Positions 11,366-21,480 of a stretch of DNA of 42,873 bases are shown here, in pieces (the stretch's first letter is position 1; every line of letters starts with the position of its first letter). Both the position numbers and the translations under genes were made by a program. The notes beneath the pieces are model-generated. The model saw nothing but the letters and a program-made list of their open reading frames with translations. It was not told the DNA's origin and made no database searches. This stretch comes from Catenaria anguillulae PL171 (lineage: Eukaryota > Blastocladiomycota > Blastocladiomycetes > Blastocladiales > Catenariaceae): contig MCFL01000203.1 of the NCBI GenBank assembly GCA_002102555.1, forward strand, positions 1 to 42,873. The letters are read 5' to 3'.

Positions 11366-13070
11366 ATGACACTCCTGGCCCTTGCCGCCGTCTTTCAGGT
11401 CGCTCTCGCAGCGCCCGCCTCGTCCGACAAGTGGATCGTCGAGCTCGACAATGTCCAAGAAGAGCAGCAAGCGCAAGCCATCTTTGCCGCCTACAAGGCT
11501 CAGGGCAAGACGACCTTTTCGGCCGGCGATGGCGAAATCATTCGTGTCGGAAAGTGGGCCGCCATGACGTTCCCTGCCGGTGACGATGCTTTCAAGGCCG
11601 AGCTGCTCAAGCTCGGGCCCGTGCGCGCCGTGGAACGCGAACAGACTTGGGGCATCACGGGTCGCCAGGCAAACCCGCCCGCGGGTCTCGACCGTCTCGA
11701 CTCGCGCAACGGCCTCGACCAAGCCTTCAACTTCCCCGACAATGGCGGCTCTGGCGTCGACGTGTACGTCATTGACACTGGTGTCACGACTCAGCACCCC
11801 GATTTCGGTAACCGCGCCCAAACGTCCGATGTGACTGGCGAGGGCGCCACCGATGCCAACGGTCACGGCACGCACGTTGCTGGTACCATTGCCGGTCAAA
11901 CCTTTGGTATTGCCAAGGCTGCCAACATTATCGGCATCAAGGTCTTTGGCGCGTCTGGCCGAGGATCCAACGGAGCCATTTTGCGCGCTCTGCAGCAAGT
12001 GTCGCAGTCGGTCCAACAACGCCGTCGCCCCTCGGTTGTCAACATGAGCTTGGGAGGCCCTCGCGGCAACCCCAATGGCCGCTCGGCGACCGAGAATGCC
12101 ATTGAGCAACTTGTCCAGCAAGGTGTTGCTGTTGTTGTTGCTGGTACGCTTCAATTCATCCACCGTTCCCTTGACACTTGACATTGTTGCTGACTCCATT
12201 CCCATTTGAACAGCCGGCAACGAGTCCCAGGATGCTTGCCAAGTGTCGCCTGCCTTCATTCCCAATGCCATTACCGTCGGTGCTATTGATCCCCGCAACG
12301 ATCAGATCGCCTCCTTCTCGAACTTTGGCCGATGCGTCGATCTGTTTGGACCTGGGGTACGCACCGAAAGCGCAAGCAACGCAGGCCGTGGCTCCAGGAT
12401 CCTGTCCGGCACGTCGATGGCAACGTACGCAGTTTTCACCTTGTCTCGCGTTTTGAACATTCAGCTCACCTGTTTGATAACCCCGATTAACAGCCCTCAC
12501 GTCGCCGGTGTCATGGCCGTCCTCATGGGCCAAGGGCTCAACCTGCAACAGGCCACCCAACGTCTTCTCGAAACTGCCACTCCTGGCGTCGTTCGTGGCA
12601 ACATTCGCGGCTCTCCCAACCGTTTGCTCTTCCTTGACTCTGCCGGTGCTGGTGCCCAACGCCCTCCCGCCAACGGCGGCGGCCGCAACCAACGTGACGG
12701 CGAGCAGCCTCCTCAACAGCCCCAGCCGCCTGCGCAACCTCCTCAGCAGCCCGCTCCTCCCGCCAACCCTCCCCAAAACCCAGGCACCCCCGACCAGAAC
12801 CAGCCGCCCAAGCAGCCCACTCCCCCTCAGCGCGGTGGCAACAACGGTAACGGCCAGGGCCGCAAGATGCGTCGTCGTCGCCGCAACGGTGGGCGTCGTA
12901 ACGGTCAAGGTCAAGGCCAAGGAAAGCGCGCCAACAACCCTGGCCGTGGTATGCGCGATGGTCAGCCTGGTGCTGGCCAGGGCCAAAACGGCAACGGCGC
13001 TGCTCGTCCTCCTTGCGACCAGGCTAAGAAGGCAAAGGCTGGTGGTGTTACTTCGGTCACCTCTGCGTAA
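11366..13070 (+). CDS. Secreted subtilisin-like serine protease (S8, proteinase K type) with basic tail
   Basis: This is a predicted extracellular protease. Exons are 11366-12143, 12214-12424 and 12494-13070 (1566 bases, 521 residues; introns 70 and 69 bases). A signal peptide (MTLLALAAVFQVALA) is followed by an inhibitor I9-type propeptide at about residues 22-95. The catalytic triad is complete: Asp137 in VIDTGV, His167 in NGHGTHVAG and Ser327 in SGTSMATPHVAG, with Asn262 (AGNES) as oxyanion residue. After the domain comes an unusual tail of about 160 residues. Its first part is rich in Pro and Gln; the rest is rich in Gly, Asn, Arg and Lys (GRKMRRRRRNGGRRNG), ending in PPCDQAKKAKAGG. Such a tail might anchor the enzyme to wall or substrate; that is inference. 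An AATAAA at 13144-13149 is a good poly(A) signal. An alternative ATG at 11314 opens only a short frame. Confidence 0.93.
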
Positions 13071-13656
13071 AGCGTCCATTCCATTTGCTTCTTATCCCCT
13101 CTCAATGACCTTTCCTTGTACCTTTCAGAAAAGACTGTATTGCAATAAACATCGTTGGTTTCTGGAACCAGTATGGATACATGGAGCGAAACTGCTGTCT
13201 CACCTGGCCCGCGTTCAGGTTGCATGTAACCAGCTCAAGGAAGACGTGTGCGTTGTGCCTCGCAGCGCCATCTCATCATTCTCGTCCACCTCAATCGATC
13301 CAATCATGCGTGGACCCCCACTCCCCCTTACCCTCATCTGTGCCCCGCAGGTTAACGACGACACTTTCCGGCAAGGTGATGGACTTGAATCGTTGCTTGC
13401 GATGGTTGGCAGTTGCCTTGGATGATTTGGCCTTGCCGGTGTTATGGGTCGAGACCAATGCTTCTGCGAGACATACGAACACAGTTTTGGTATCATGAAT
13501 TGAGCAGCAGAGCGGCCAGCCCTGGTGAATACACTTGGGAATCAATGGACGTCTATGTATTTTCTCTGTCAACACATCCTCTACGACAACACACCAGTCC
13601 ATTTCTCTTGCGCAGACTCACAAACACGCGGTTGGACAACCTGCTACACTTCTTCA
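13071..13656. terminator. Convergent 3' flanks of the subtilisin and amylase A genes
   Basis: These 586 bases lie between two stop codons that face each other. The AATAAA at 13144, 74 bases after the subtilisin stop, is the only clear poly(A) signal. Open frames here are shadows without recognised domains. Confidence 0.5.
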
Positions 13657-15579
13657 TCAATAGTTGCCGCCCTTCTTGGCGGGGTGGCACTTCTTCTTCC
13701 CACCAGTCGCCACAGCCTTGCCGGACACCGGCACGTCAGGCCGGACTGTATCCTTTCCCTCCGTAGCGGCACCCTCTTGCTTGTACGGAGACTCGGCCGC
13801 GGTGGACGGCTTGTCAGCTGGCTTCTTTGCTGGCGCTTGGCCATTCTCCGGCTGCTCTTCATGCTGATACTCGTCATCGTGCGTTTGGTCTTGATCTTGC
13901 TGATCTTGGTCTTGATCTTGGTCTTGGCTCGGGTCACCGCTGCTGCCGCCCTCGGCAGCAGCCAGACGTGCCTTTATGTGAATCGCCAACACGCCATCCT
14001 TGGGAATCGTCGCATTCACCAACTCGCGCTTGGCATTCACCTTGTACACAGGCCCCGTGCACTTGCCCTTGACGAAATCACCATTGGCCACATCGCAATA
14101 CTCACCCTGGGGCAACCCCGTCTTGAACGTGCGCGTGACGGTCGAGTTGCGCGCAAACCCAACAAATGCACGCTTGCCACGCCCAAACGCAATCTGGTCC
14201 TTGCCATTGGTCCACTTGTGCGACACGCGCGCCTCGCCCGCAACATTGTGCAACTCGACCAGGTTGGAAATCGAGCGCCAACGGTGCTCGCACTCCCACC
14301 CATTGCCGCACTCGACCTGCTTGGTGGTGCCGTCGGCAAGCGCGGGCGGGCCTTGGTCGTGCCCGTCAAACGTGTAGCTCGACATGAGAATGGGCTGGCC
14401 GTAGCCGTATGCGAGCAAAAAGGCCTCGGCTTGCCCGTACAGCGCGCCGTCCTTGTACTTGAGTGGATTACGGTCCGAGCCAGCAGATCCGCGTTGAGTG
14501 TCGTGGTTGTCGATGAATGTAAGCGCGTCCTTGGGCTTGAGCTGCTGGTACTTGGAAACGTCGAGCAGCTTGACGAGTTCGCCCGAGCGGATCACATCAG
14601 AGACGTTCTGGCCGAGGCGGAATTCGGTGATCTTGTTGGCACCCACGGGCAAGTACGACGTTGGTTGGACACCTTCGGGCTCGCCAGCCGTGCCAATGAC
14701 TTCGAGGTACTTGTACCCCTTGACGGGCTTGAGGATTTGTGCGAGTTCCTTGGCCTCGACGTGCTTGGCGGCATCAATGCGGAAGCCGTCGACGCCAAGG
14801 GAGAGAAGGTCGTTGAGGTACTTTTGGAGACCGCGCTGGACACGAGGGTTACCAGTATCAAGATCGTTGAGGCCTGTACGAATCAATGGACATGATGCCG
14901 AGTGTCAGGGCTTGGATCACGGGATCAAGTCGAAGAATGGATGGAGAAATGCATACCAGACAGCTCACACAATTGCACTTGCCATTGGATCTTGTAGTCG
15001 ATGCCATTCTCGCAACCCTTGGTATGGTGAAAGTCTGGGTATTCCCAGGTTCCGGGGAACTGAAAGCTCGACAGTCAGCGTCAAATTCCTCAAGCAGAGA
15101 AAACAAAAGAGACACGGAAGACGAACCGAGTAGTTGCCAAACTTTGTCCCCGCCGACCCGACTCCACCCATTGCCGCCATGTGGTTGACGAGTGCATCAG
15201 CATACACCTTGACACCAGCCTCATGGCACTCGTCAATGGCTGTCTTTAATGCTGCGCGACCGCCGCGGCGCGACTCGAGCTTATAGGTAACGGGCTGGTA
15301 GTCCTGCCACCACGGGTACTCGACTTTATCGTTCTTGATAATGACGTGCTCCTGGGCAGGCGACAATTGCACTGCTCCAAAGCCCTTAGGACCGAGGAAT
15401 TCGCGGCACTCACGGCCGACTGACTCCCAAGGCCAGTTGAAAAGGTGCACAATCACGTCCTTGTTCTTGTCGTGCTTGCGCTCGGCAACGGGCGAGGCGG
15501 CGGCTGGCGACAAGAGAACCGCCGAAAGGACCAAGAGCGTGGTAATGATCATGGGCGTGCGAGAGGCCGAGGCGCGCAT
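13657..15579 (-). CDS. Secreted alpha-amylase A (GH13) with Asp/Gln-rich tail
   Basis: It hydrolyses internal alpha-1,4 bonds in starch or glycogen outside the cell. Exons are 15579-15127, 15059-14957 and 14873-13657 (1773 bases, 590 residues). A signal peptide (TTLLVLSAVLLSPAAASP) precedes KDVIVHLFNWPWESVG and FLGPKGFGAVQLSPAQEH, hallmarks of the bacterial and animal type of GH13. Active-site residues are visible: Asp219 in GFRIDAAKH, Glu243 in YLEVIGTAGE and Asp310 in FIDNHDTQRG. A C-terminal beta domain follows (YCDVANGDFVKGKC). The end is a low-complexity tail, first Asp/Gln repeats (DQDQDQDQQDQDQ), then Lys/Pro-rich and finally GGKKKCHPAKKGGNY. There is no starch-binding domain, unlike the paralogue at 23493-25391. 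Intron 2 sits at codon 186, the same place as in the paralogue; intron 1 after codon 151 is unique to this copy. Confidence 0.93.
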
Positions 15580-17317
15580 GATGGCGATGAGCAGTGCAAG
15601 GGTGGAGAGTGACTTGATTTTGAAGAAAATGATACGGTTGACAGGAACCGAGCTCGACGGCTGTCAAGTTGTAATTGAATGGTGGAAGGCGACCAAGCAA
15701 GTCGCAAAGAGCATCAACGGATGAATGGGTTCGGCACAACGACGGCCGGGTGGACGAGGTCGCGGGTGCCTTTTGACTCGGCAGCGGCGGAAGCGCTGAC
15801 GGCCCTGGTGGTTGGGGAGGGCCCCCATCATCGATATCATCGACGGAAGAGTTTGCAAGTACTGTACATTGTGGCGGCACAGAGGGGATCTGGAACCAGC
15901 AATCAATGCCGATAAGCGAGCAGTACGTTGAGAATCTGGTGCGTCCACGTTGCACCTGCAAGGTGGCGGCTAGGTGGATCACCTCACTTCGATCGATCGT
16001 CTGGCAGCAGCAGGCCAGGGAAACAGGTCCAATCCATGCACGAGATTTGCATGATCCAACCATGCCGATAGAGCTGATCAACGGCAAAAACTCCGACCTG
16101 TCCAATCGAACGCAGACACGCAGGGCAGGGGGTGACTCCGGCCATCGTCACACGCATTCATGTCATGTGTGCCAACGGACATGCAATGCATGCATGCAAT
16201 AGACGAGGACTACTTCATTCTTGCCTCTGGCGCAACGGTCATGATTGTGTCTCCGAGGCCTTCCAAATCCACATATGCCGGCCAGTTGAAGGATGGCAGA
16301 ATGCTGGCAATGGCCGTGTCTGATTTCAGCGACCATTCATTGCGAGCACGACGCTGGGAGGGGCAGGCTGCGCCGAGGCGGCGGCTGGAACTTGAGTAAA
16401 GCAGTGAGCAAGGATCTTGTATCAATTCAAGGAACCCTGCACCTAAACGGGTCCATGTGCCGGGTCGCGTGTCGAATCTGGACCCACGCCGCTCTCGGAC
16501 GGGTCGAGTGCAAGGATGCGTGTGGGCGGTCACACGATGGGTGACCCAGAATTGTATAGGGTTTGGGACTTTGACAAAATTGGCGCTCGCAACCGGCTGT
16601 AGTTTGGGCCTTGTCGTTGGTCTTGGACACTGTCATTCCAAAGCCTTTAACACTCAATAATTCTATGAACTATCCTTTTCAAATGTCAAATCGCTGTCCA
16701 ATACAAAGGCACACCCCGATCCGTTGACGCCCGGCTCATCGCACCAATGCTTCGCCCGGTCCCTCCCCCTCATCGCCGGGCGCACACTTGCACCTATATC
16801 CCTGCCTGACAAGCCCATGCCGAGGCAGCAATATCGGTCCACCAACTCGGCACAGTCAAAGTCTCGGAGCTCGGCGAAATGGATACGCCGGCCAACGACT
16901 CAAGGATTGCCCAGCTGTGCAACTCTGCCACTACCACTGCACCATCAGGGTCGGTCAGTGACGGATGTATTTATTTAATACATGCGTGGCGAAGAAAGAG
17001 ACCGCGCAGTCGGAACCAACCATTTTGACGTATTGAGCGAATCAAGAATCAGAGGCGTTTATGGACAGATATGAGAATCAGAGTCAAAAAGTGATGCGGC
17101 TTGACAATATGTATACATGGGAATCTGCCACATGTGGGCGAGAGAGAGTAAAAAAAGAGGGAAATTGGATGACTGAATGAAGTGTTTGATTTTCTTGGCG
17201 TCGACATGATCATGTCTCAAAGGCAGCCGAATAATGTCATCACAGCAAAACGACCCCAGTATATGTACAAACGACGGCAGAGCATATCAATAACCCAAAA
17301 GATTCGACAAAAGAAGC
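15580..17317. other. Long intergenic region in the left arm of the mirror block
   Basis: About 1.7 kb between amylase A and small secreted protein A. The part next to 15579 should hold the amylase promoter; I see no TATA box there. Apart from the weak cysteine-containing frame at 16663-16945, nothing is recognised. The segment 16980-17290 is AT-richer than average and probably holds the 3' region of the small secreted gene. Confidence 0.4.
16663..16945 (-). pseudogene. Possible remnant of a small cysteine-containing protein
   Basis: On the minus strand one frame reads RIHFAELRDFDCAELVDRYC, then CLGMGLSGRD and, later, WCDEPGVNGSGCAFVLDSD, ending with a TAG at 16663. Cys spacing (C, CC, C, C) and residue composition look protein-like. 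A TATTAAATAAATA stretch at 16967-16979 lies just upstream. The only nearby ATG, at 16945, opens a different frame that stops after a few codons. The cysteines loosely recall the cap of the LRR protein in this window. It may be a broken gene, an unrecognised exon or chance. No family is assigned. Confidence 0.2.
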
Positions 17318-17835
17318 TCAGATTCCGACTTGACGACCAACATCCACGACCCCACCAACAATATTGACCCCGCCTGCAGCCACATCTGCAGCCGCATCCA
17401 CGATGGGGCTGACGATTGGGACCTTTGCGCCAACATCTTGGACGACACCCACGACTTGACCGGCAGCATCGAGAACGCCGCCAACAACTCCGCCAATTGC
17501 GCTTGACAAGCCGCCGCCCCGATCAACCCTTTGCTGCCGCCGCTACCGCCAGTCGGAGGAGGAGGTGTGCGCGGACACGGGATTGGTTGACCGTTCATTG
17601 TGCAGACGTTTTGCGGGGGAGGTGTGGGGACTTGACCGCGTTGAGGAGGTTGCTGCATTTGCGGCGGCGAAGGTGGCGAGGGCGAAGAAGCTTTGGGAGC
17701 TTGCTGCGTAGCAACAGCGAGTGACTCGTTTTCTTGCGATTGCTGTTGGACTGGGGCCGAATGAGCGACCGAGGCAGCAAGAATTACCATCATCATGGCC
17801 AGCACGATCAAGACGGGACGTTGAGAGAGCGCCAT
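17318..17835 (-). CDS. Small secreted protein A, paralogue of 20164-20763, one frame change
   Basis: I do not recognise a named family, but a clear paralogue lies at 20164-20763. From the start at 17835 there is a signal peptide (LIVLAMMMVILAASVAHSAP), a Gln/Pro/Ser-rich middle, one copy of the motif CTMNGQPIPCPR and a Gly/Ser spacer. The conserved C-terminal domain of about 58 residues follows (IGGVVGGVLDAAGQVVGVVQ ending DVGRQVGI). The domain lies one frame off the N-terminus. The change is in a run of G and C near 17515, and the span of 518 bases is one short of a multiple of three. A missing base would give about 172 residues. On the minus strand CATAAAGAGC (17939-17930) lies 104 bases before the start, shared with the paralogue. 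It is probably exported; its job is unknown. Confidence 0.7.
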
Positions 17836-18739
17836 GGGTGGGAAGTACTCGTGGTCAAAGAAAGAGAATTCGGAAAAAGCAGTTAGAAAGCTGTGACAGG
17901 ACACATGTGCGGATGATGGGACAGTGTCCGCTCTTTATGCTGTTCAAACTCATATGGCCTCGACATCAATGGCCACCACGTTGTATCCGAGCATGACACA
18001 AACCGCTGCAGCGCACGTCGATGCGCTGCGGCCTGGTTGGTTGGGAATCGAACGGAAAAAGTTGCTCAGCTCAAAGCGCGAGCGTAAGGCCGTATTCCTG
18101 GAACGAGACAGGAAGCTGACGTGTTCAAGCCAGGTTGGCTGGATATTTGAGCCATGTCCGCAGTGACCAACGCGCTTCAAGGCTCGTAGCACTGAATCCG
18201 CTTCACTACCTGGAGATCCTCCTGTAATAATGTCAGGAAAATGAGGGTCCGTTCTTTTGGTATCCCCGCCGTGGTCGGCCGCATTTCTCACATTCACTGT
18301 CGCCATTCCGCTCAATGATAGTTGAGGACTGTCGGATTCAGCGTCGGCGGGCCGATGCAGACGTCACTTTGTGCAAGAGGTTGACCCCCATGGCTTTCTG
18401 CTGCAAAGACCCCCCTTTGTGCCGACGCCGACCGGGAATCGCGAATAGGAAAAGAAAGCTTCGGAATCAAGATTCTCACGTTGGCACATTGGCGTGGAAG
18501 GCAGGCCATGCATCGGAAGGCACGAGGATCGACTCAGCTCCAGCTCAGCTCGTTCAGGAGGCACATGTGCGAGAATCGACGAGCGAGTCGACCTGATTTG
18601 ACCGGATTATTTCGGACAATCAGTCACGTCATGTCCGACAGCAACCACCACACGCAGGTTTTATATCAGTATACACGTGAAGGCAAATGATTCGCTCGCA
18701 TGTAAGTCGCATATCAGAACCCTCAGCAATTTCGCCGTC
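17836..18739. promoter_or_regulatory. Divergent region at the centre of the mirror block
   Basis: About 900 bases separate the starts of small secreted protein A (-) and the ABA4-like gene (+). The left part carries the CATAAAGAGC element for the secreted protein. The right part carries TTTTATATC at about 18658-18667, roughly 75 bases before the ABA4-like start, a likely TATA box. Between them I see no gene. Confidence 0.5.
17930..17939 (-). promoter_or_regulatory. CATAAAGAGC element before small secreted protein A
   Basis: A 10-base match, CATAAAGAGC, occurs upstream of both small secreted paralogues: here 104 bases before the start and at 20029-20038 for the other copy, 135 bases before. 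The CATAAA part could be a TATA-type core element. The match extends with small changes on both sides. Confidence 0.5.
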
Positions 18740-19510
18740 ATGTCGTCTATCCTTGTTGCCCTCATGCAATACGAGCCTGCCACGATCGAGTGGTTGTACA
18801 AGACCCTCAACATGCCACGTCCGTCTCGCTCCTACTCTCTCCCTGGTATTTCGGCATTGGAGGATCTTGATCTGACCGTGTCTCGCATTGGGCGATTCGT
18901 GCATAACATGTAACAGTTTTTGCCTCGTGGATTCTTTGTGCCACAATTCCGACGCATAGGCTCACGCGGACCCTGGTGCTCTCAACCATCATCGCCATCT
19001 CGGCCATGTACGTCTGGGTCGTGCCTTCCTTCTTTTTGACCGTCGGTACGTGTCTGCCCTCCATAGACGTCATGTACGGACCTGACATACATTCGCGATA
19101 CCGTGTCAGTTCCTGATGGTGCCGGCGGCCAAACGATCGCCGCTGGCCCTCCGTTTGATTGGTCGACGATCGCTGGTGTTGCTGCCATGTTCCAGTCGGC
19201 CGGAATCTCGCAAATGGCCGGCGCATGGATCCATTATTTGGCATTTGACTTGTTCGTGGGTTGGACGATCGCTCGGGATGCAGCCGCTGTACGTCCTTTT
19301 GCTCCGTTTGCTCACATTTGGGCATGGTGACCAATTCGCTCGCTTTTCTCACTTCTCTTGTCAACACATTTTGCTCAGGTGGGCATCTCCAAGCTTTTTG
19401 TCGCGCCGTGTCTTGTGTTCACGTTTGCGCTTGGGCCGACAGGCGCTCTCATGTACCTTGGTTTGAAGGGAGTGTTGGGACGCTCAGGTGTGCGTGGTCA
19501 ATTGATTTGA
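18740..19510 (+). CDS. ABA4-like membrane protein (DUF4281)
   Basis: The plant family member ABA4 is needed to make neoxanthin from violaxanthin; the role outside plants and algae is not settled. Exons are 18740-18845, 18917-19045, 19110-19288 and 19379-19510 (546 bases, 181 residues). Introns are 71, 64 and 90 bases. Family landmarks are the first helix and loop FASWILCATIPTHRLTRTL, a second helix (STIIAISAMYVWVVPSFF), IAGVAAMFQSAG, the signature AWIHYLAFDLFVGW and the last helix LFVAPCLVFTFALGPTGALM. Four membrane helices fit the family. The first 30 residues lack recognised similarity, so the start is less sure. A possible TATA box lies at 18658. The gene sits between the two small secreted paralogues. 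In a fungus with carotenoids a role in carotenoid chemistry or trafficking is plausible but unproven. Confidence 0.8.
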
Positions 19511-20163
19511 ATCGTTGAGCAGGTTCACTCGTCCGCCTTCTGTTTGTTGTTGTGTTACATATTCTGCCTTCAGATCTGCAATGGGTCTTCACGGATGGCT
19601 TGAACTGGTTGGATACACATCTCTCAGTCCCTGTTATGTATTGGCGCGCAGACAGAGGACATGCCCTGACCTTTCGACGAAAATGTCCGACATTCATTTT
19701 ATTCTTCTCGCGTTGCGGACAAATAATGTGCGCGTGCAGGGGGAAAACGCGAGCAGGACTCGGAGGCCAGCCTTGCGTGAACATGTCGTCGTCTGGTCGC
19801 TGTTAGTAACACTCTCATTCATTGTGAAAGCCATCCCGAGCAACTATCGATGTGCGAATCCGAAAAAATTCTCTATCTCTCCCTCGTAGTCCGCTGCATT
19901 GGCCGCAGTTGGTCATTGCGCAGCGGCCACGGTCATAGAGTGGGAGCGAAACACTGAGCCAAGGGAGAAGCGAGCTTATGCGGCCATGGACACTGCGCTT
20001 TGCCATTATTCGATAGACGGATACTGCCCATAAAGAGCAGTCGTTTTCCCACTCTGCTGGCGGAATCGTCTGCTATCAACTCCATCACCATTCTCGCTGA
20101 TACTCAACTCAACCACCCTTCTCGCGTTCACTCACGCTCACACATCACTTGCCGTCACGAAAC
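19511..20163. promoter_or_regulatory. Region between ABA4-like gene and small secreted protein B
   Basis: These 653 bases hold the 3' flank of the ABA4-like gene and the promoter of secreted protein B. The CATAAAGAGC element at 20029-20038 is the only feature I can point to. The last 100 bases are C-rich and leader-like. No gene is recognised. Confidence 0.5.
20029..20038 (+). promoter_or_regulatory. CATAAAGAGC element before small secreted protein B
   Basis: The same ten bases as at 17939-17930 in front of the paralogue. Here they lie 135 bases before the start at 20164. Conservation of a non-coding element between two diverged copies suggests it is used. Confidence 0.5.
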
Positions 20164-20763
20164 ATGCCGCGCCAGCTCCTCTCACACCGCTTCGTTTTGG
20201 TCGTTTTGGTCATGATCGCGGCCATTGTCGCCTCTTCTGTCATTCATGCGTCCCCACTTCCTCAGCAAGACCAAGCGTCCCCGTCGCCCGCAGCGCCGCA
20301 ACAGCACGAGCAAGCGCAACAACATTATCCGGTCGTTGCACCGTCGCTCCCGCCGCAGTATCGGCAACCTTCTCCTCAATACATGCGCGCTCCCATGCCC
20401 CCAGCGCAAAGCGAATGCACTCGCAACGGGCAGCCGATGCCGTGTCCACCGGTCCCACCTGTTTGTACACGCAATGGGCAACCTATGGCATGCCCTCCCG
20501 CTCAGTCTGCCCCGCCTGTCAAGAACGGCGGTGGAAAGAAAGGACTGGATGGGCTGCTCGGAGGCGGAGCCTTGTCCACTGCTGTCGGTGGAATTGTTGG
20601 CCCCGTGTTGGATATTGCCGGCCAAGCTGCCGGGGTTGTGCAAGACGTAGCGGCAGTGGTTCCGATTGTTGGGCCAGTCGTGGACGCGGCAGTTGGGGCA
20701 GCCGCGGGAGGCATCAATATCGTTGGTGGGGTCGTGGACGTTGGCCGCCAGGTCGGAATTTAA
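20164..20763 (+). CDS. Small secreted protein B with C-NGQP-C repeats and Gly/Val-rich C-terminal domain
   Basis: An intact single-exon gene of 199 residues; I do not recognise the family. It begins with a signal peptide (RFVLVVLVMIAAIVASSVIH). Next is a Gln/Pro-rich stretch of about 65 residues, then two copies of the motif CTRNGQPMPCPP / CTRNGQPMACPP, eight residues between the cysteines. A spacer (KNGGGKKGLDGLLGGG) leads to a domain of about 58 residues made of Gly, Val, Ala and Ile with regular Asp. Within the domain the unit VGPVLDIAG recurs as VGPVVDAAV and VGGVVDVGR. Small-residue spacing of this kind can form membrane-associated helices. The paralogue at 17318-17835 shares all parts but has one Cys motif. 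Upstream is the shared CATAAAGAGC. It could act at the wall, as a toxin-like peptide or as an effector; none is shown. Confidence 0.8.
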   Translation: MPRQLLSHRFVLVVLVMIAAIVASSVIHASPLPQQDQASPSPAAPQQHEQAQQHYPVVAPSLPPQYRQPSPQYMRAPMPPAQSECTRNGQPMPCPPVPPVCTRNGQPMACPPAQSAPPVKNGGGKKGLDGLLGGGALSTAVGGIVGPVLDIAGQAAGVVQDVAAVVPIVGPVVDAAVGAAAGGINIVGGVVDVGRQVGI

Positions 20764-21480
20764 GTGCCGTAAGCAGTATCTCTTTCCGTCTAAAAGCTTT
20801 TTCATTCTTGATTTTACCATCCATCGTTTGTGTCTTTGCATTTTTCCGCATACATCCCTCCCTGTGCGCGTCCTTGACGTTTGTAGTGTCTTTAGATGAA
20901 GTTGATTGAGCGTGACCCACTCCACCGGCAAACGCTGAGCATACAACGTTTACAGGTGCCATGTAGGCATTTACATTTACCACTTGCTGCATTTGCTCCC
21001 AACTGCACATGTTTATTTCACACTTGAAACGTCACTGCGAGACATGTGAAGCGTCGCGTGCCGTCAGTCGCCGATGTTGGCTCGCTTTGTTGTGTTTTAT
21101 TGGCAACGGCTGAAGATCCTCAAAAATCATCCAAGTCAATGAGAGACATCATGTATACGATCCTTCAAACATCAAGCAATATCTCTGTCCGTACCTCTTG
21201 TGGCCACTTTTGTCCCATACTGGCGCCGCAGGCCACGGCCCGATCGTTTACACTGGGCACCATCCTTTGCCATGACTACAGGTCAGGGTGTGGGTTGACA
21301 ACGGTCCAAGTCATTCGCTCGCCCGTTCACTCTCTGGCCGGGGGATTATCCCCGAAGGCCTATGGAGATATAAATCGCAGACACCTCGTATATTGACTCC
21401 GCTCCTCCTCAAACGAACGCAGAGCCTCGCACCATCAGCCATCAGCCTGATTCCCGACATTACCCTTGACCAAATCCAAC
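20764..21480. promoter_or_regulatory. Intergenic, promoter of the Maf gene
   Basis: These 717 bases hold the 3' flank of secreted protein B and the Maf promoter. TATAAAT at 21369-21375 lies 112 bases before the Maf start and is a good TATA box. Nothing else is recognised. Confidence 0.55.

Noticed and set aside
11240-12298. Minus-strand open frame of 352 codons
   Set aside because: Shadow of the subtilisin gene in GC-rich DNA; the plus strand carries the catalytic triad.
13525-14895. Plus-strand open frame of 456 codons
   Set aside because: Mirror of amylase A exon 3. Its Leu/Ile-rich look comes from reading the Asp/Gln and Lys codons backwards.
18910-18959. Alternative ABA4-like intron ending at the TAG at 18959
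   Set aside because: It keeps frame but removes FASWILCATIPTH, which matches the family's first helix and loop; the acceptor at 18916 retains it.
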